18,333 nt of DNA from PCC-7336 sp039817825 (GTDB lineage: Bacteria > Cyanobacteriota > Cyanobacteriia > Thermostichales > PCC-7336): NCBI GenBank assembly GCA_039817825.1, contig JBCBVA010000077.1, positions 1 through 18,333 on the forward strand. The letters run 5' to 3'. Both the position numbers and the translations under genes were made by a program. The notes under the pieces were generated by a model. The model saw nothing but the letters and a program-made list of their open reading frames with translations. It did no database searches and was not told where the DNA came from. How positions within the stretch are numbered: position 1 is the first letter of the stretch; each line of letters opens with the position of its first letter. Shown here one piece after another: positions 1-7,676 of the stretch.

Positions 1-69
1 CTGATTCATTTTTCCAAACACAATAACGAACAACAATATCCCAACAACTGGAGCGTAACGTTTCAGCAT
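1..69 (-). CDS. Partial small membrane protein, divergent duplicate
   Basis: Reading the minus strand from an ATG whose first base is 69 gives 23 open codons up to the window edge. They begin MLKRYAPVVG and continue into the same hydrophobic segment as residues 13-30 of the gene at 129-329. From the codons for PVVG onward the DNA is identical to that gene over 51 bases; the first codons differ (MLKRYA against MNAIVEILEYVIA). I infer a second, divergently oriented copy of a small membrane protein gene that continues left of the window. No Shine-Dalgarno sequence is evident before the ATG. It could instead be a pseudogene fragment or a fold-back assembly artefact. The function is unknown. Confidence 0.4.
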   Translation of the reverse strand, partial: MLKRYAPVVGILLFVIVFGKMNQ

Positions 70-218
70 TCAGTTGAATTTTAGTGTGAGGAAATATCTG
101 TCCACTATGAAGAAGAGGAATTCTTCTCATGAATGCTATTGTTGAAATCTTAGAATACGTTATTGCACCAGTTGTTGGGATATTGTTGTTCGTTATTGTG
201 TTTGGAAAAATGAATCAG
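1..218. repeat. 51-bp perfect inverted repeat (arms 1-51 and 168-218)
   Basis: Bases 1-51 are the exact reverse complement of 168-218, separated by 116 bp. Inward of the perfect part the match decays quickly: two substitutions and a one-base indel around 52-58, then a short match ending near ACGT. The right arm lies in the coding region of the small membrane gene at 129-329. The left arm encodes the same peptide on the minus strand. Because the match begins at base 1, the repeat may extend beyond the window. Confidence 0.9.
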
Positions 219-329
219 CTTCTATTTCCCATTAATCCCGTAATTGCATTGATGCTAGACTTCATCATCCTCGCAATTATTGTTGTGACCGGATATTCAA
301 TTGTTGATAGAAAGCAAAGAAATCAATAG
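129..329 (+). CDS. Small two-helix membrane protein, unknown function
   Basis: This encodes 66 residues with two clear hydrophobic segments, about 6-25 and 33-57, joined by a short GKMNQ-containing loop. It ends in a charged tail, DRKQRNQ. The length and layout suggest a small inner-membrane protein; I do not recognise a family. The ATG at 129 follows a GAGGA Shine-Dalgarno-like sequence (115-119) by 9 nt. That sequence sits in a possible small hairpin (AGAAGA 111-116 with TCTTCT 122-127), so ribosome access could be affected by structure. The local DNA is noticeably more AT-rich than the rest of the window. A near-identical divergent partial copy lies at 1-69. That the reading frame is real is likely; any role is unknown. 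Confidence 0.55.
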   Translation: MNAIVEILEYVIAPVVGILLFVIVFGKMNQLLFPINPVIALMLDFIILAIIVVTGYSIVDRKQRNQ

Positions 330-420
330 CGACTATTGGTGTGGAACACGCAATGGCTCGAACCATGCCTTGTTGCTTCAATAGTTTGACTCTCCCTTCG
401 CTTCCTGATAGCTGTATTTG

Positions 421-681
421 ATGATTGCGCGTTTCGATGTTCACGACGAAAACGACTACGAGAATGCCACCGCAATCGTTTTCAAACAATGGTCCGATCC
501 GACAGCCGTCGATCGCTTCTTAATACGGTGTAAGGATGTGGGCGAATACCGTGCCGATAGTGTCTATCAAAGGGCACTCAATGGCACTGGCCAAGAATTA
601 GTTTATGGGAACCTGCGTGCTACTCTCAGCAAGCGTTTTAGTCGTTCGGCTGGGAAATCGCCTGTGAGGCAGTATCAGTAA
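421..681 (+). CDS. Doubtful small hypothetical protein
   Basis: This open frame of 86 codons starts with ATG at 421 (a TTG lies directly before it). It is polar and charged, with no membrane segment, signal peptide or motif I recognise; the C-terminal third is basic (LSKRFSRSAGK). Codon use looks ordinary for the window and there is a CGATCG site inside it. No Shine-Dalgarno sequence is visible. The rest of the 330-845 interval contains nothing I can support. It may be a real small gene, the decayed 3' end of a longer one, or a chance frame. Confidence 0.3.
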   Translation: MIARFDVHDENDYENATAIVFKQWSDPTAVDRFLIRCKDVGEYRADSVYQRALNGTGQELVYGNLRATLSKRFSRSAGKSPVRQYQ

Positions 682-845
682 GCTCTGCGAGCCTTGAATA
701 CACTAACCTCGGGCCAGTGCCCTCGAGCGTGAATTTGGAAATATGTTCTGAATGCTCTGAAACAGTGAAACCCCTTTCATCGCTTGCCGTCACTGACTTC
801 CCGTTAATGAACAAGCCAGTTAAAGCTTATTTCTGCTTGCTGCTA

Positions 846-1244
846 CTACTTCATGTCGGCAGTTCGGGCGTCGATATCCTCAAACGTTTTCATCAGCAAG
901 CGCTTGGCTTGCATTTGCCAACCCCATTTCTGAAGACTGAAGGCTCCAACGGTGGCTGCAATTGCAACCAGCCAGCCGTAGGGGATTCCCTGGAATCCTT
1001 CCAGAAGACCTAGCCCAGCCACCCCCCACAGAGGTAAGGCAAAATTCTGACGCTGCTCTTCGATCGCCCGCACAACCCCACCTTTTGGCAGCATCTCGGC
1101 CAACTTTTCCCGTGCCTCCTGCTGTTCGAATCGCGATACCGACAGTCCGATCTTGCGACGCATCTTCTCTATCTTGCGAGCCTCGGTACTGTATTCGGTT
1201 AATTCATCCTCCGCCATCATAATTAGACGTTCGAGTACTTCCAT
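846..1244 (-). CDS. Unrecognised membrane-associated protein
   Basis: 132 residues. The N-terminal half (about 1-65) is charged and helix-prone, with many Glu, Arg and Lys (EDELTEYSTEARKIEKMRRK, then FEQQEAREKLAEMLPKG). The second half has two hydrophobic stretches, about 70-85 and 88-105, with glycines and aromatic residues (WGVAGLGLLEGF, PYGWLVAIAATVGAF), followed by a charged tail (KRLLMKTFEDIDARTADMK). This suggests a cytoplasmic helical domain attached to a membrane hairpin. I chose the ATG at 1244; ATGs at codons 8 and 9 are alternatives, and none has a strong ribosome binding site. A HIP1 site lies just upstream. It stands alone, 171 bp from the next minus-strand gene. I do not recognise the family and assign no function. 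Confidence 0.6.
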   Translation of the reverse strand: MEVLERLIMMAEDELTEYSTEARKIEKMRRKIGLSVSRFEQQEAREKLAEMLPKGGVVRAIEEQRQNFALPLWGVAGLGLLEGFQGIPYGWLVAIAATVGAFSLQKWGWQMQAKRLLMKTFEDIDARTADMK

Positions 1245-1415
1245 CGCGATCGCTCGGAAACTAGACAGGTCACCCGAATATCCTAAATCGAGACCGCCAT
1301 TCAGAATAGAGCTGTCTTCTTTTCTCGCAATTTGTCAGGCTTGCCATGAGATGGGCACCTAATTACGAATGCACTGTGCAGCAAGCCTAAAGAACACTAA
1401 GAGACGCACCAGCGA

Positions 1416-1853
1416 CTAACCCCCCTCCAAGCTCTCTAACGACTCTCCGTCATCAAATCGATCTTCCATCACGGATATTTGCTGGTGCAGTCGCTGAATC
1501 TCTGATTGCATCTTCTGCTTCTGTCGCTCTAGCTCAAGCTGGAGGCGCGAAATCTCCTCCACCCCAGCCAGGTTGACTCCCAAATCCTGAGTCAGCTTTT
1601 GAATGTATATAATCCGGTCGATGTCGTTTTGGGAATACAACCGGTTTTTGCCATCCCGCTGCGGTTGCACCAACCCTCGCCGTTCGTACTGGCGCAGCGT
1701 TTGCGGATGCATATTCACCAAATCTGCCGCCACCGAAATGGCGTACACAGGCTTGTCTCCAGTGTTCGAGGAAGAGGTCTTGTGCTGCACCTCGAAATGC
1801 TCGGGGTCTACATTCGCAGGGCCTATATCGTGAGATTCGGGGCGATCGCTCAT
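1416..1853 (-). CDS. MerR-family regulator, HspR-like
   Basis: 145-residue DNA-binding transcription factor. After a polar N-terminal extension (1-35) comes a MerR helix-turn-helix: YAISVAADLVNMHPQTLRQY (37-56), then ERRGLVQPQRDGKNRLYSQNDIDRI (57-81). This closely follows the HspR subgroup, in which the MHPQTLRQYE helix and a following QDLGVNLAGVEEI segment (89-101) are typical. Residues 102-131 form a probable coiled coil (LELERQKQKMQSEIQRLHQQI) for dimerisation. There is no metal-binding cysteine pair, consistent with HspR rather than metal-sensing MerR. HspR proteins repress chaperone operons such as dnaK or clpB together with DnaK; none of those genes is in this window, so targets here are inferred only. 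The ATG at 1853 overlaps no neighbour and has no clear Shine-Dalgarno sequence. Confidence 0.85.
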   Translation of the reverse strand: MSDRPESHDIGPANVDPEHFEVQHKTSSSNTGDKPVYAISVAADLVNMHPQTLRQYERRGLVQPQRDGKNRLYSQNDIDRIIYIQKLTQDLGVNLAGVEEISRLQLELERQKQKMQSEIQRLHQQISVMEDRFDDGESLESLEGG

Positions 1854-1866
1854 TTGCGCTTTTAAG

Positions 1867-1897
1867 ACTCAACTCACCTTATACTAACAGGCTCAAG
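1867..1897. promoter_or_regulatory. Possible half-sites for the HspR-like regulator
   Basis: In the 111-bp leader before the regulator gene are two direct half-site-like heptamers, ACTCAAC (1867-1873) and GCTCAAG (1891-1897). Known HspR operators (HAIR) are inverted CTTGAGT-N7-ACTCAAG. Here the halves have the same orientation and wrong spacing, so this is only a weak hint of autoregulation. On the minus strand a TATAAG hexamer (1879-1884) lies between them and could be a -10 element. Confidence 0.2.
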
Positions 1898-1964
1898 TAG
1901 AGATCTGTCTTGATTTAATGGCTTTCCTGCGGGGCAGGTTTCAAGCTGAATCAATGCAGAGACG

Positions 1965-3227
1965 CTATCTCCAAGGTATGCACAGCTTCTGCTCGATGGC
2001 ATTGCATGCTGTCTCAACTCCACGTTCGCAAACTATTGCGCCAGCTACTTGTTCAGCGCTTCGGGCATAGTCAGGATTGTCCAATAGCTGGCTGAGCGTG
2101 CGGCTGACCCGCGTTGCAGAATACCGCTGGCGAGTAATGGTGAGAGAGGTGCCAAGGCGCTCTACTCTGGCGGCATTGTCTGGTTGATCGTGACTATAGG
2201 GCATCACGACTGTCGGACGACCTGCTCGTAAGGCGGCTGCTGTTGTGCCAACGCCCCCTTGATGAACGATCGCACATGCCTGGGGAAACAGTCGGTAGTG
2301 AGGGGCATAGTCAACTGCTAATACCCGATCGGGTAGCTGCTTGGGCAACGGATTGCGTCCCATCAACAAGACCGCTCGTCGGTTGAGAATTTCAGCGGCA
2401 CGAATACTTTCACGAAAAAACGTTCCGGGGGTCATTACGGCTGCTGACCCCAACGTAAATACAATCGGTGGCTCTCCAGCATCCAAAAAATGCTCCAATT
2501 CCGATGAGAGCATGGTGCCATCGTCGTAGAAGGGAAACCCAGTTTGGATGGTGGAAGAAGCCCAATCGGGTTGAGGACTGGCTAAGACCGACGAAAACAG
2601 CGCCAGTACCAGGTAGGGAGAAGACTTATCGTCGATAAAGGGATTGCCTGTCAGAGGCGGCAGCCCCAACTCCGATCGCAATTGATGGACTGGTTCGGCC
2701 CAGCTCTTGGCGATCGCCTTCGACAGCCGAACGATGCCGTGGTTAAGGAGCGCCCCAAATCTGCGAAACTTGGCCAGCCAGGGAAAAACAGGAATGACGG
2801 ACGGATCGTAAGCAGAAAGAAATGATGCGGGTTGTAACACGGCTGAGGCCCAAGGTTTCCTCAACTGCTCTGCCACAATCCGAGCGGCAACCACCCCTTC
2901 ACCAGCAACGATACAATCGGCACCTGCAGCGATCGCCATCAAGTCTGCATACGTCTCTCGCAAGTTGGCTCCAATCCAGTTACAGATAACGTATTCGGTC
3001 CCCGTCTTCAAATCCATCATTTTGGCCATTTCTTGAGGATCGGTGAGGGCCGTATTGTCGGGACGCATGCGATGGAATTCAAACCCCAAAGACTCAATTT
3101 TGTCTCGATATTCTTGATGGGTGGCGAACGCTATATCGTGACCGCGCTGACGCAATTCGAGAGCGATCGCCAGTTGAGGATACAGATCGCCCAACGAGCC
3201 GATGGTGGTCAGTACAATGCGACTCAC
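1965..3227 (-). CDS. GT1 family glycosyltransferase (UGT/MGT-like)
   Basis: 420-residue enzyme expected to transfer sugar from a nucleotide sugar to a small hydrophobic acceptor such as a sterol, carotenoid, macrolide or lipid. It has the GT-B two-domain layout. The N-terminal acceptor domain begins IVLTTIGSLGDLYPQLAIAL with the family's GSxGDxxP motif (10-17). The C-terminal nucleotide-sugar domain carries VFTLGS (256-261), HQGGVGTTAAAL (322-333) and DQPDNA (347-352), the last two being donor-binding signatures. The length is normal for the family. The start is GTG at 3227, supported by GGAG 7 nt upstream (3235-3238). There is no signal peptide or transmembrane helix. It lies between the MerR-type regulator and the DJ-1-like gene, with gaps over 100 bp, so an operon is not indicated. 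The acceptor cannot be inferred. Confidence 0.9.
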   Translation of the reverse strand: MSRIVLTTIGSLGDLYPQLAIALELRQRGHDIAFATHQEYRDKIESLGFEFHRMRPDNTALTDPQEMAKMMDLKTGTEYVICNWIGANLRETYADLMAIAAGADCIVAGEGVVAARIVAEQLRKPWASAVLQPASFLSAYDPSVIPVFPWLAKFRRFGALLNHGIVRLSKAIAKSWAEPVHQLRSELGLPPLTGNPFIDDKSSPYLVLALFSSVLASPQPDWASSTIQTGFPFYDDGTMLSSELEHFLDAGEPPIVFTLGSAAVMTPGTFFRESIRAAEILNRRAVLLMGRNPLPKQLPDRVLAVDYAPHYRLFPQACAIVHQGGVGTTAAALRAGRPTVVMPYSHDQPDNAARVERLGTSLTITRQRYSATRVSRTLSQLLDNPDYARSAEQVAGAIVCERGVETACNAIEQKLCIPWR

Positions 3228-3404
3228 AGTAAGTCTCCGAGCAGGACTCCAGTTCTATCAACTCAAACTGAAGCCGGCCTGAATGCAACCAATCTTGCGG
3301 ATTTCAGCCTTGCGGCCACTGACTAACATTAGCTGAACTATCCAGCTTGCGAGGGGAAACGACTCGCTCGGGATCGCGTCCGAAAGAACCTTAGCAGCGA
3401 CCCC

Positions 3405-4016
3405 TTAGGTCTCCGCATGTCGCCACACCATGCCCTGTCGCTGGTATTCCAATTCAACCTCCACCTCTGCCAGCATCTCTGCGCCAAAGAATCGCTCTAC
3501 CAACCACAGTGCTAGGTCGATCCCGGATGTAACTCCCCCCGCCGAGATAATGTCGCCGTCGTCCACTACTCGGGCCTCTTTCACATCAGCTCCGAGCGCC
3601 TGCAAATCCGCCAGCGCCACCGCATGAGTAATCGCCGGACGCCCCTTCATCAATCCTGCATGGGCTACTAGCATCGCCCCCGTGCATACCGACGCCACCA
3701 GCGTCCCTTTTTCATGCAGCAGGGCAATCGCCTCTAGAATTTCGCCCTTCTGAACTTCTGCCCAGGCCCCGCGATCGGCCTTATTGCCCCAGCCGCCACC
3801 GGGAACCACCAATAGATCGAGTGCCCTTGCCGTCTCTAGGACACCGTGGGGTTTTACGCACAACCCGTGCGATGCCGTCACCTCGGTCCGATTACCCAGC
3901 GTCACCAACCGCACGGCAATATCTGCCCCAAAATCCTTTGCATTCTGAAGAACTTCGTAAGGGCCAATGGCATCCAACTCGTCAAACCCATCGAAAATCA
4001 AAACATCTACGTTCAT
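3405..4016 (-). CDS. DJ-1/PfpI family protein
   Basis: 203-residue protein of the DJ-1/ThiJ/PfpI superfamily with a class-I glutamine-amidotransferase-like fold. It begins VDVLIFDGFDELDAIGPYEVL, the pattern of the AraC-N-terminal and isonitrile-hydratase-like subgroup, where an acidic residue near the start (D15) helps tune the active cysteine. The nucleophile elbow is ASVCTGAMLVA with C111, and a GGGW turn occurs at 73-76. HAVAL (131-135) may supply the histidine. The C-terminal GGVTSGIDLAL (160-170) is also characteristic. No DNA-binding domain is fused, so it is not a GlxA-type regulator. The substrate is unknown; hydratase, glyoxalase-like or chaperone activities occur in relatives. The ATG at 4016 is preceded by a purine-rich GGGGTG. 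Confidence 0.88.
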   Translation of the reverse strand: MNVDVLIFDGFDELDAIGPYEVLQNAKDFGADIAVRLVTLGNRTEVTASHGLCVKPHGVLETARALDLLVVPGGGWGNKADRGAWAEVQKGEILEAIALLHEKGTLVASVCTGAMLVAHAGLMKGRPAITHAVALADLQALGADVKEARVVDDGDIISAGGVTSGIDLALWLVERFFGAEMLAEVEVELEYQRQGMVWRHAET

Positions 4017-4445
4017 TGCATCATCACCCCACTATGTTGATTGCAAATACATGCACTTAACACGATAGCGGCCCCCACTCCTCCTGAGTTCGATAGCCCT
4101 AATGCTGTCGTTGCAATGTGTGGTCATTATCCGGCTCAGGTATCTTTGTCGAACTGACGTACTCCAGGCTCACTCTTCGCCACAATTTATTGTTCTGGAT
4201 GACCGATCTGGATTACTGGTCTGGCTTGATGTCGCCGCCAGCGGACATCCCAAACAAAGGCCAAGCGCAAGCTGACGACAATCTGGTAGCCATCCCCCTG
4301 CGCTGATTAGTGCTGTGGAGAGGTATTTCTTCTCAAGGTTGTTGAACTGGAGAGACTCTCGAGTACGGGGTAGAGTTATGTCCCGTGGCCATTATCGAGC
4401 CGCGCTTCTTGGCGTATTGCATTGGTTATTGATAGGTGTCTTAAC
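4017..4445. other. Intergenic region without a supported gene
   Basis: This 429-bp gap separates the divergent DJ-1-like and DUF3887 genes and should hold both promoters. A 62-codon plus-strand frame at 4118-4306 lacks a ribosome binding site and any recognisable sequence, so I do not call it. I see no convincing terminator, repeat or RNA structure. Confidence 0.5.
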
Positions 4446-5225
4446 ATGCAACGGATAACTGTTCGAAACACTCATCCTGGTCTCAAACAACTAGCGATTT
4501 CTGCCGCAATTGGGGGCCTGACGCTGCTTTTCCCCAGTCCAAGTTTCGGACAAGATGAAATTCCCAATGAAGACCTTAATTCTTTACCTCCAAATATTGC
4601 AGAACGTGCCATTACGTTAGAAGAAGTCGCTACATCATTTGTTGATAGTCTAAAAGTAGAAAACTTTGAACAAGCACGATCGCTCTTAGCCGATTCAGTT
4701 CAAGATGATTTTTCAACTGATGATATAGCCAGCCGCTGGCAACGTACGTTGGAAGTAGCCGGAAACTTAGTTGAACGCGGCGAGGCCCGCTACGAATGGG
4801 GGGTCAATTCTGATTTTGTAGCTATTGAATTAATGTTTGAAAATGCCCAAGGAGACTTACTACTTGTCTTCAATTCCGAACAAGAAATTGTCGGCATCGA
4901 TTTCCCTCCGCTACGTGCCGAAAACCCACAAGAAATTGCTGAAGCAATGGTAGATGCGCTGGCATCCAACGACTTTATTGCAGCCAGACGCAATCTGCAT
5001 CCAATCTTAAAAGGTGAGCTATCGACTGAAGACATTGAGCGAAAATGGATGGGATTGCAGTCGATTGCAGGAGCCTACCAGGAGCGGGTGATGACTCAAG
5101 TCCGCGATGCCGGCGATTTCGACATTGTGGTTGTTACACTGCAGTTTGAAGATCTAAGCGACGATCTATTGATATTTGTCAACGACGATCGCCAGATTTT
5201 GGGTGTAGACTTCCCTCGCGATTAA
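4446..5225 (+). CDS. Exported protein with two tandem DUF3887-like domains
   Basis: 259 residues from the ATG at 4446. An in-frame TTG at 4422 would add eight residues before a normal signal peptide, so I reject it. The N-terminus has basic residues, a hydrophobic core (LAISAAIGGLTLLF) and a likely cleavage site after SFG near residue 35, indicating export. After an acidic linker there are two homologous units, about 58-155 and 161-257. Each has a helical start (VATSFVDSL / IAEAMVDAL), a DFST- or LST-type turn before a W-containing helix (DDIASRWQRTL / EDIERKWMGL), then alternating strands ending VGIDFP / LGVDFP. This pattern matches DUF3887, usually present once. Its role is unknown. It is followed at 201 bp by a DUF389 membrane protein on the same strand. 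Confidence 0.8.
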   Translation: MQRITVRNTHPGLKQLAISAAIGGLTLLFPSPSFGQDEIPNEDLNSLPPNIAERAITLEEVATSFVDSLKVENFEQARSLLADSVQDDFSTDDIASRWQRTLEVAGNLVERGEARYEWGVNSDFVAIELMFENAQGDLLLVFNSEQEIVGIDFPPLRAENPQEIAEAMVDALASNDFIAARRNLHPILKGELSTEDIERKWMGLQSIAGAYQERVMTQVRDAGDFDIVVVTLQFEDLSDDLLIFVNDDRQILGVDFPRD

Positions 5226-5426
5226 CCGAACTGCATCCAGACACAATTGGCTTGTGCTCGGATCCATTTCCGCCGGATCTTTTGACTATCGTAGGGCCTA
5301 CCAAGATCGCGGTATGTGCTCGTAGCAATGACTCTGAACTTTCGACCCGCTATCGATCGGCGATGGTGATAAACGCCGGGTAGAGGTCGATAGCAGATAA
5401 CAGACTAGTCCCAGTACGAAGGCTAT

Positions 5427-6482
5427 ATGAGCAATCGGTTGGCAGATGCGTTCAAACAGCTTCAACCCTATTTCTGGACAGGCTCGACGGAATCTGCCAT
5501 GTCCGAGGCTGAACTATGCGCAGGTCTGGAAACAGCATCCCGAGCCAGCTTTTCGTTTTACTTCATGCTCGCGCTAGCCAGCGTTATCGCCACGCTCGGA
5601 CTTCTGGAAAACAGTGCCGCTACCATTATCGGTGCCATGATAGTTGCCCCGTTAATGAATCCGATCCTGGCGCTGGCTTATGCCTTGATTGTGGGAAATC
5701 GTCAATGGTGCCTGAGATCGTTCGTAACCGTTGCAAATGGCGCACTGCTGACCATTGCGATCGCCTGGCTGCTGACCACTGTTCTGACGGTTTCGGTCGT
5801 TGATAGCGAGGTGATAGCCCGTACCCAGCCAACCTTGCTCGATATGGCGGTCGCCCTAGCAGCAGGAGCAGCGGGAGGATTTGCCAACACCCGCCGGTCA
5901 ATTGCCAACAGTATTGCAGGCGTGGCGATTGCAGTTGCGTTGGTTCCTCCATTGAGTGTCCTTGGGATTGGGCTTGCGCTGGGGAGCGATGCGGTTCCGG
6001 GCATCGGTCTCAGTATTGGCCATAACGGTTTGGCATTCGGTGCCACCCTCCTGTTTTTGACCAATTTAGTCGCCATTGTCTTGGCTAGCGGATTGGTGTT
6101 TGCGAGCCAGGGCTATGGCTCGATCCGCAGTGCGATTGTGGGATTAACCGGTTGGCTTGCAATCGCCGTAATTATCTTCTTTCCACTCGGTCAAGCCTTT
6201 ACAGAACTCCTACTTACCAATGTCCTGCGGAGTCGGATGCGGGAACTATCCCGGTCTGGAACGTTGGACAACTCACGCCTGCTCTCGTACTCCGTGGACT
6301 TACGGGAAGACGGCACTCTCTACATCGAAATGGAGGGCATTTCCAACCGAGATATCACCTCAGAAGACGTGGAGGCATGGCGAGACTCGCTGGCCAACTA
6401 CATGGGCCGCCCCATTCACCTTAAAGTTCGGTGGATACCGGTTTCAATTGAAGAAACAGACGTAGACTCGCCCTCCCATTAA
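5427..6482 (+). CDS. DUF389 family integral membrane protein
   Basis: 351 residues with six or seven predicted transmembrane helices (about 42-60, 64-88, 99-121, 138-156, 163-183, 202-226, 236-258). It carries the DUF389 signature ENSAATIIGAMIVAPLMNPI (61-80) and a second conserved stretch, GGFANTRRSIANSIAGVAIA (150-169), ending in VALVPPL (170-176). The last 90 residues are soluble and resemble the small ligand-domain-like tail found in cyanobacterial members. DUF389 proteins are widespread in bacteria, archaea and cyanobacteria; their transport or signalling function is not established. GAAGG (5418-5422) precedes the ATG by only 4 nt. The gene ends about 90 bp before a perfect hairpin and converges on the phosphatase gene. 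Family assignment is secure; function is not. Confidence 0.92.
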   Translation: MSNRLADAFKQLQPYFWTGSTESAMSEAELCAGLETASRASFSFYFMLALASVIATLGLLENSAATIIGAMIVAPLMNPILALAYALIVGNRQWCLRSFVTVANGALLTIAIAWLLTTVLTVSVVDSEVIARTQPTLLDMAVALAAGAAGGFANTRRSIANSIAGVAIAVALVPPLSVLGIGLALGSDAVPGIGLSIGHNGLAFGATLLFLTNLVAIVLASGLVFASQGYGSIRSAIVGLTGWLAIAVIIFFPLGQAFTELLLTNVLRSRMRELSRSGTLDNSRLLSYSVDLREDGTLYIEMEGISNRDITSEDVEAWRDSLANYMGRPIHLKVRWIPVSIEETDVDSPSH

Positions 6483-6570
6483 CTTGAATTTGTTTCCCTC
6501 TCTCAAGCAAGGGGGGAGGTTGGCACTGCCGATGGAGTCCCTATCTGTTGATTGAGACTAAGACCCTGAA

Positions 6571-6629
6571 CAACCTGAGTTCGCTCTCCTTCATCCCATA
6601 GCAGGAGGAGGGAGAGCGAACTCAGGTTG
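6571..6629. repeat. 19-bp perfect hairpin between convergent genes
   Basis: CAACCTGAGTTCGCTCTCC (6571-6589) pairs without mismatch to 6611-6629, leaving a 21-nt loop. It lies 13 bp beyond the phosphatase stop codon and about 90 bp beyond the DUF389 stop. Its position suits a bidirectional transcription terminator. There is no U-tract on either strand after the stem, so classical Rho-independent termination is doubtful. A dispersed intergenic repeat or an mRNA 3'-end stabiliser are alternatives. Confidence 0.75.
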
Positions 6630-6641
6630 GTGACACAAAAA

Positions 6642-7520
6642 TTACGCCCCATCGTTGGAGGCTGTTGGTACGAATCCTTCCAGTGCCGCGATTAAGTCAG
6701 AGTGAATTTCTGGGGTGGCGGCGATCGCGATTCCCGGTGTGCAGTAGTCTTTGCATTCGTCCAATCGCGGCAAGGCCTGTCCCTGGTGGTCGGTGACGAT
6801 GCACCCCGCCTCGCGAGCCAAAAATGCCAGTGCGGCACCATCAATAAACTGTCCTTTTGACAATACGGCTCCCGCCAATTCTCCTTTCAATATGCCGTTG
6901 GTGCTGGGGATGACGTTGTCGGGAGAGTAGTCTTCTGAGGAGCTAATGATGGCATAGCGATCGTCGAGCTTAGCCCGCAGCGGAGCCATCAAGCTGGCCA
7001 AGAATACCGTATTGGTGGGAGAAATCTCCAGGGGGGCCGCGTCATCAAGATCTTTATCTAAAGGAGCTACATGAGTGCCCTGTCCGCGCAGGGCGAAGAA
7101 ATAGCGATCTTCCTCAGGGCTAATGGCCAGTACGGCCTCAAACTCATCGGCATTCAGCACCGTCAGAATAATGAGATAGTTCGGCAGACCATCCATGTAA
7201 AACAACGTGCCGTCAATCGGGTCGAGGGTGACCAAGTAATCGTCTTGTGGCCCCAGTTCAATCGAACGGAAGTATTTGGTGTTGTAAGACTGTTGGTATT
7301 CCTCGCCGTAAAAGCGAATGGTGGGAAAGCTGCCCAGCAGAGCCACTTCCACAAAAGTCTGGACGGATAAATCGGCGTCGGTGAGGGCGGAGGAGAACTT
7401 GTTGGCTCCGTCTTTCGCGGGTTGTGCAACGATGCGGGATTGGATGTGGCGGGCGTAGCCGGCAGCTAGCCGTAGCGAAGGCAAGAGGGTTTCGAGAATA
7501 GTGCGAGGTGTAGCAGTCAT
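6642..7520 (-). CDS. Inositol monophosphatase family phosphatase
   Basis: 292-residue magnesium-dependent phosphatase of the IMPase/FBPase/CysQ superfamily. The metal ligands are all visible: YGEE (71-74), DPIDGT (100-105, with D100, I102 and D103) and the late Asp in FIDGAALAFLAREAG (D227), which replaces the usual WD with ID. A Lys/Asp-rich N-terminal region with ALTDADLSVQ (45-54) matches the family's TxxD segment. Expected substrates are sugar or nucleotide monophosphates; the precise one cannot be told from sequence and inositol itself need not be it. The length fits the family and there is no export signal. The ATG at 7520 has only a weak upstream purine run. It is transcribed divergently from the ncRNA-like locus at 7740. 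Confidence 0.88.
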   Translation of the reverse strand: MTATPRTILETLLPSLRLAAGYARHIQSRIVAQPAKDGANKFSSALTDADLSVQTFVEVALLGSFPTIRFYGEEYQQSYNTKYFRSIELGPQDDYLVTLDPIDGTLFYMDGLPNYLIILTVLNADEFEAVLAISPEEDRYFFALRGQGTHVAPLDKDLDDAAPLEISPTNTVFLASLMAPLRAKLDDRYAIISSSEDYSPDNVIPSTNGILKGELAGAVLSKGQFIDGAALAFLAREAGCIVTDHQGQALPRLDECKDYCTPGIAIAATPEIHSDLIAALEGFVPTASNDGA

Positions 7521-7676
7521 AAGGTGTGGTGATGGGCTGCGACACCATTATGAGAGAGGCGTGCGGCGAACGGATGATTCTGGGCTGCGAGATGAACCTG
7601 TGTAGCAGGATAACTCTGGCTAGCAAGGCGATCGCGCGCTCGTGGAACTTGAGCGATCGCTAGACTTTTTCCACGA

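Noticed and set aside
717..1013. 98-codon plus-strand frame
   Set aside because: Its second half overlaps the better-supported minus-strand gene at 846-1244 and it lacks a plausible start.
1926..1938. CCTGC-GGG-GCAGG mini-hairpin near the end of the glycosyltransferase gene
   Set aside because: A five-pair stem with no T-tract on the coding strand; likely chance.
4118..4306. 62-codon plus-strand frame in the intergenic region
   Set aside because: No ribosome binding site, no recognisable sequence, and length within chance expectation.
5260..5283. GATCC/GGATC hairpin followed by four T, downstream of the DUF3887 gene
   Set aside because: The stem is only five or six base pairs with a nine-base loop and a short T-run, too weak to call a terminator.
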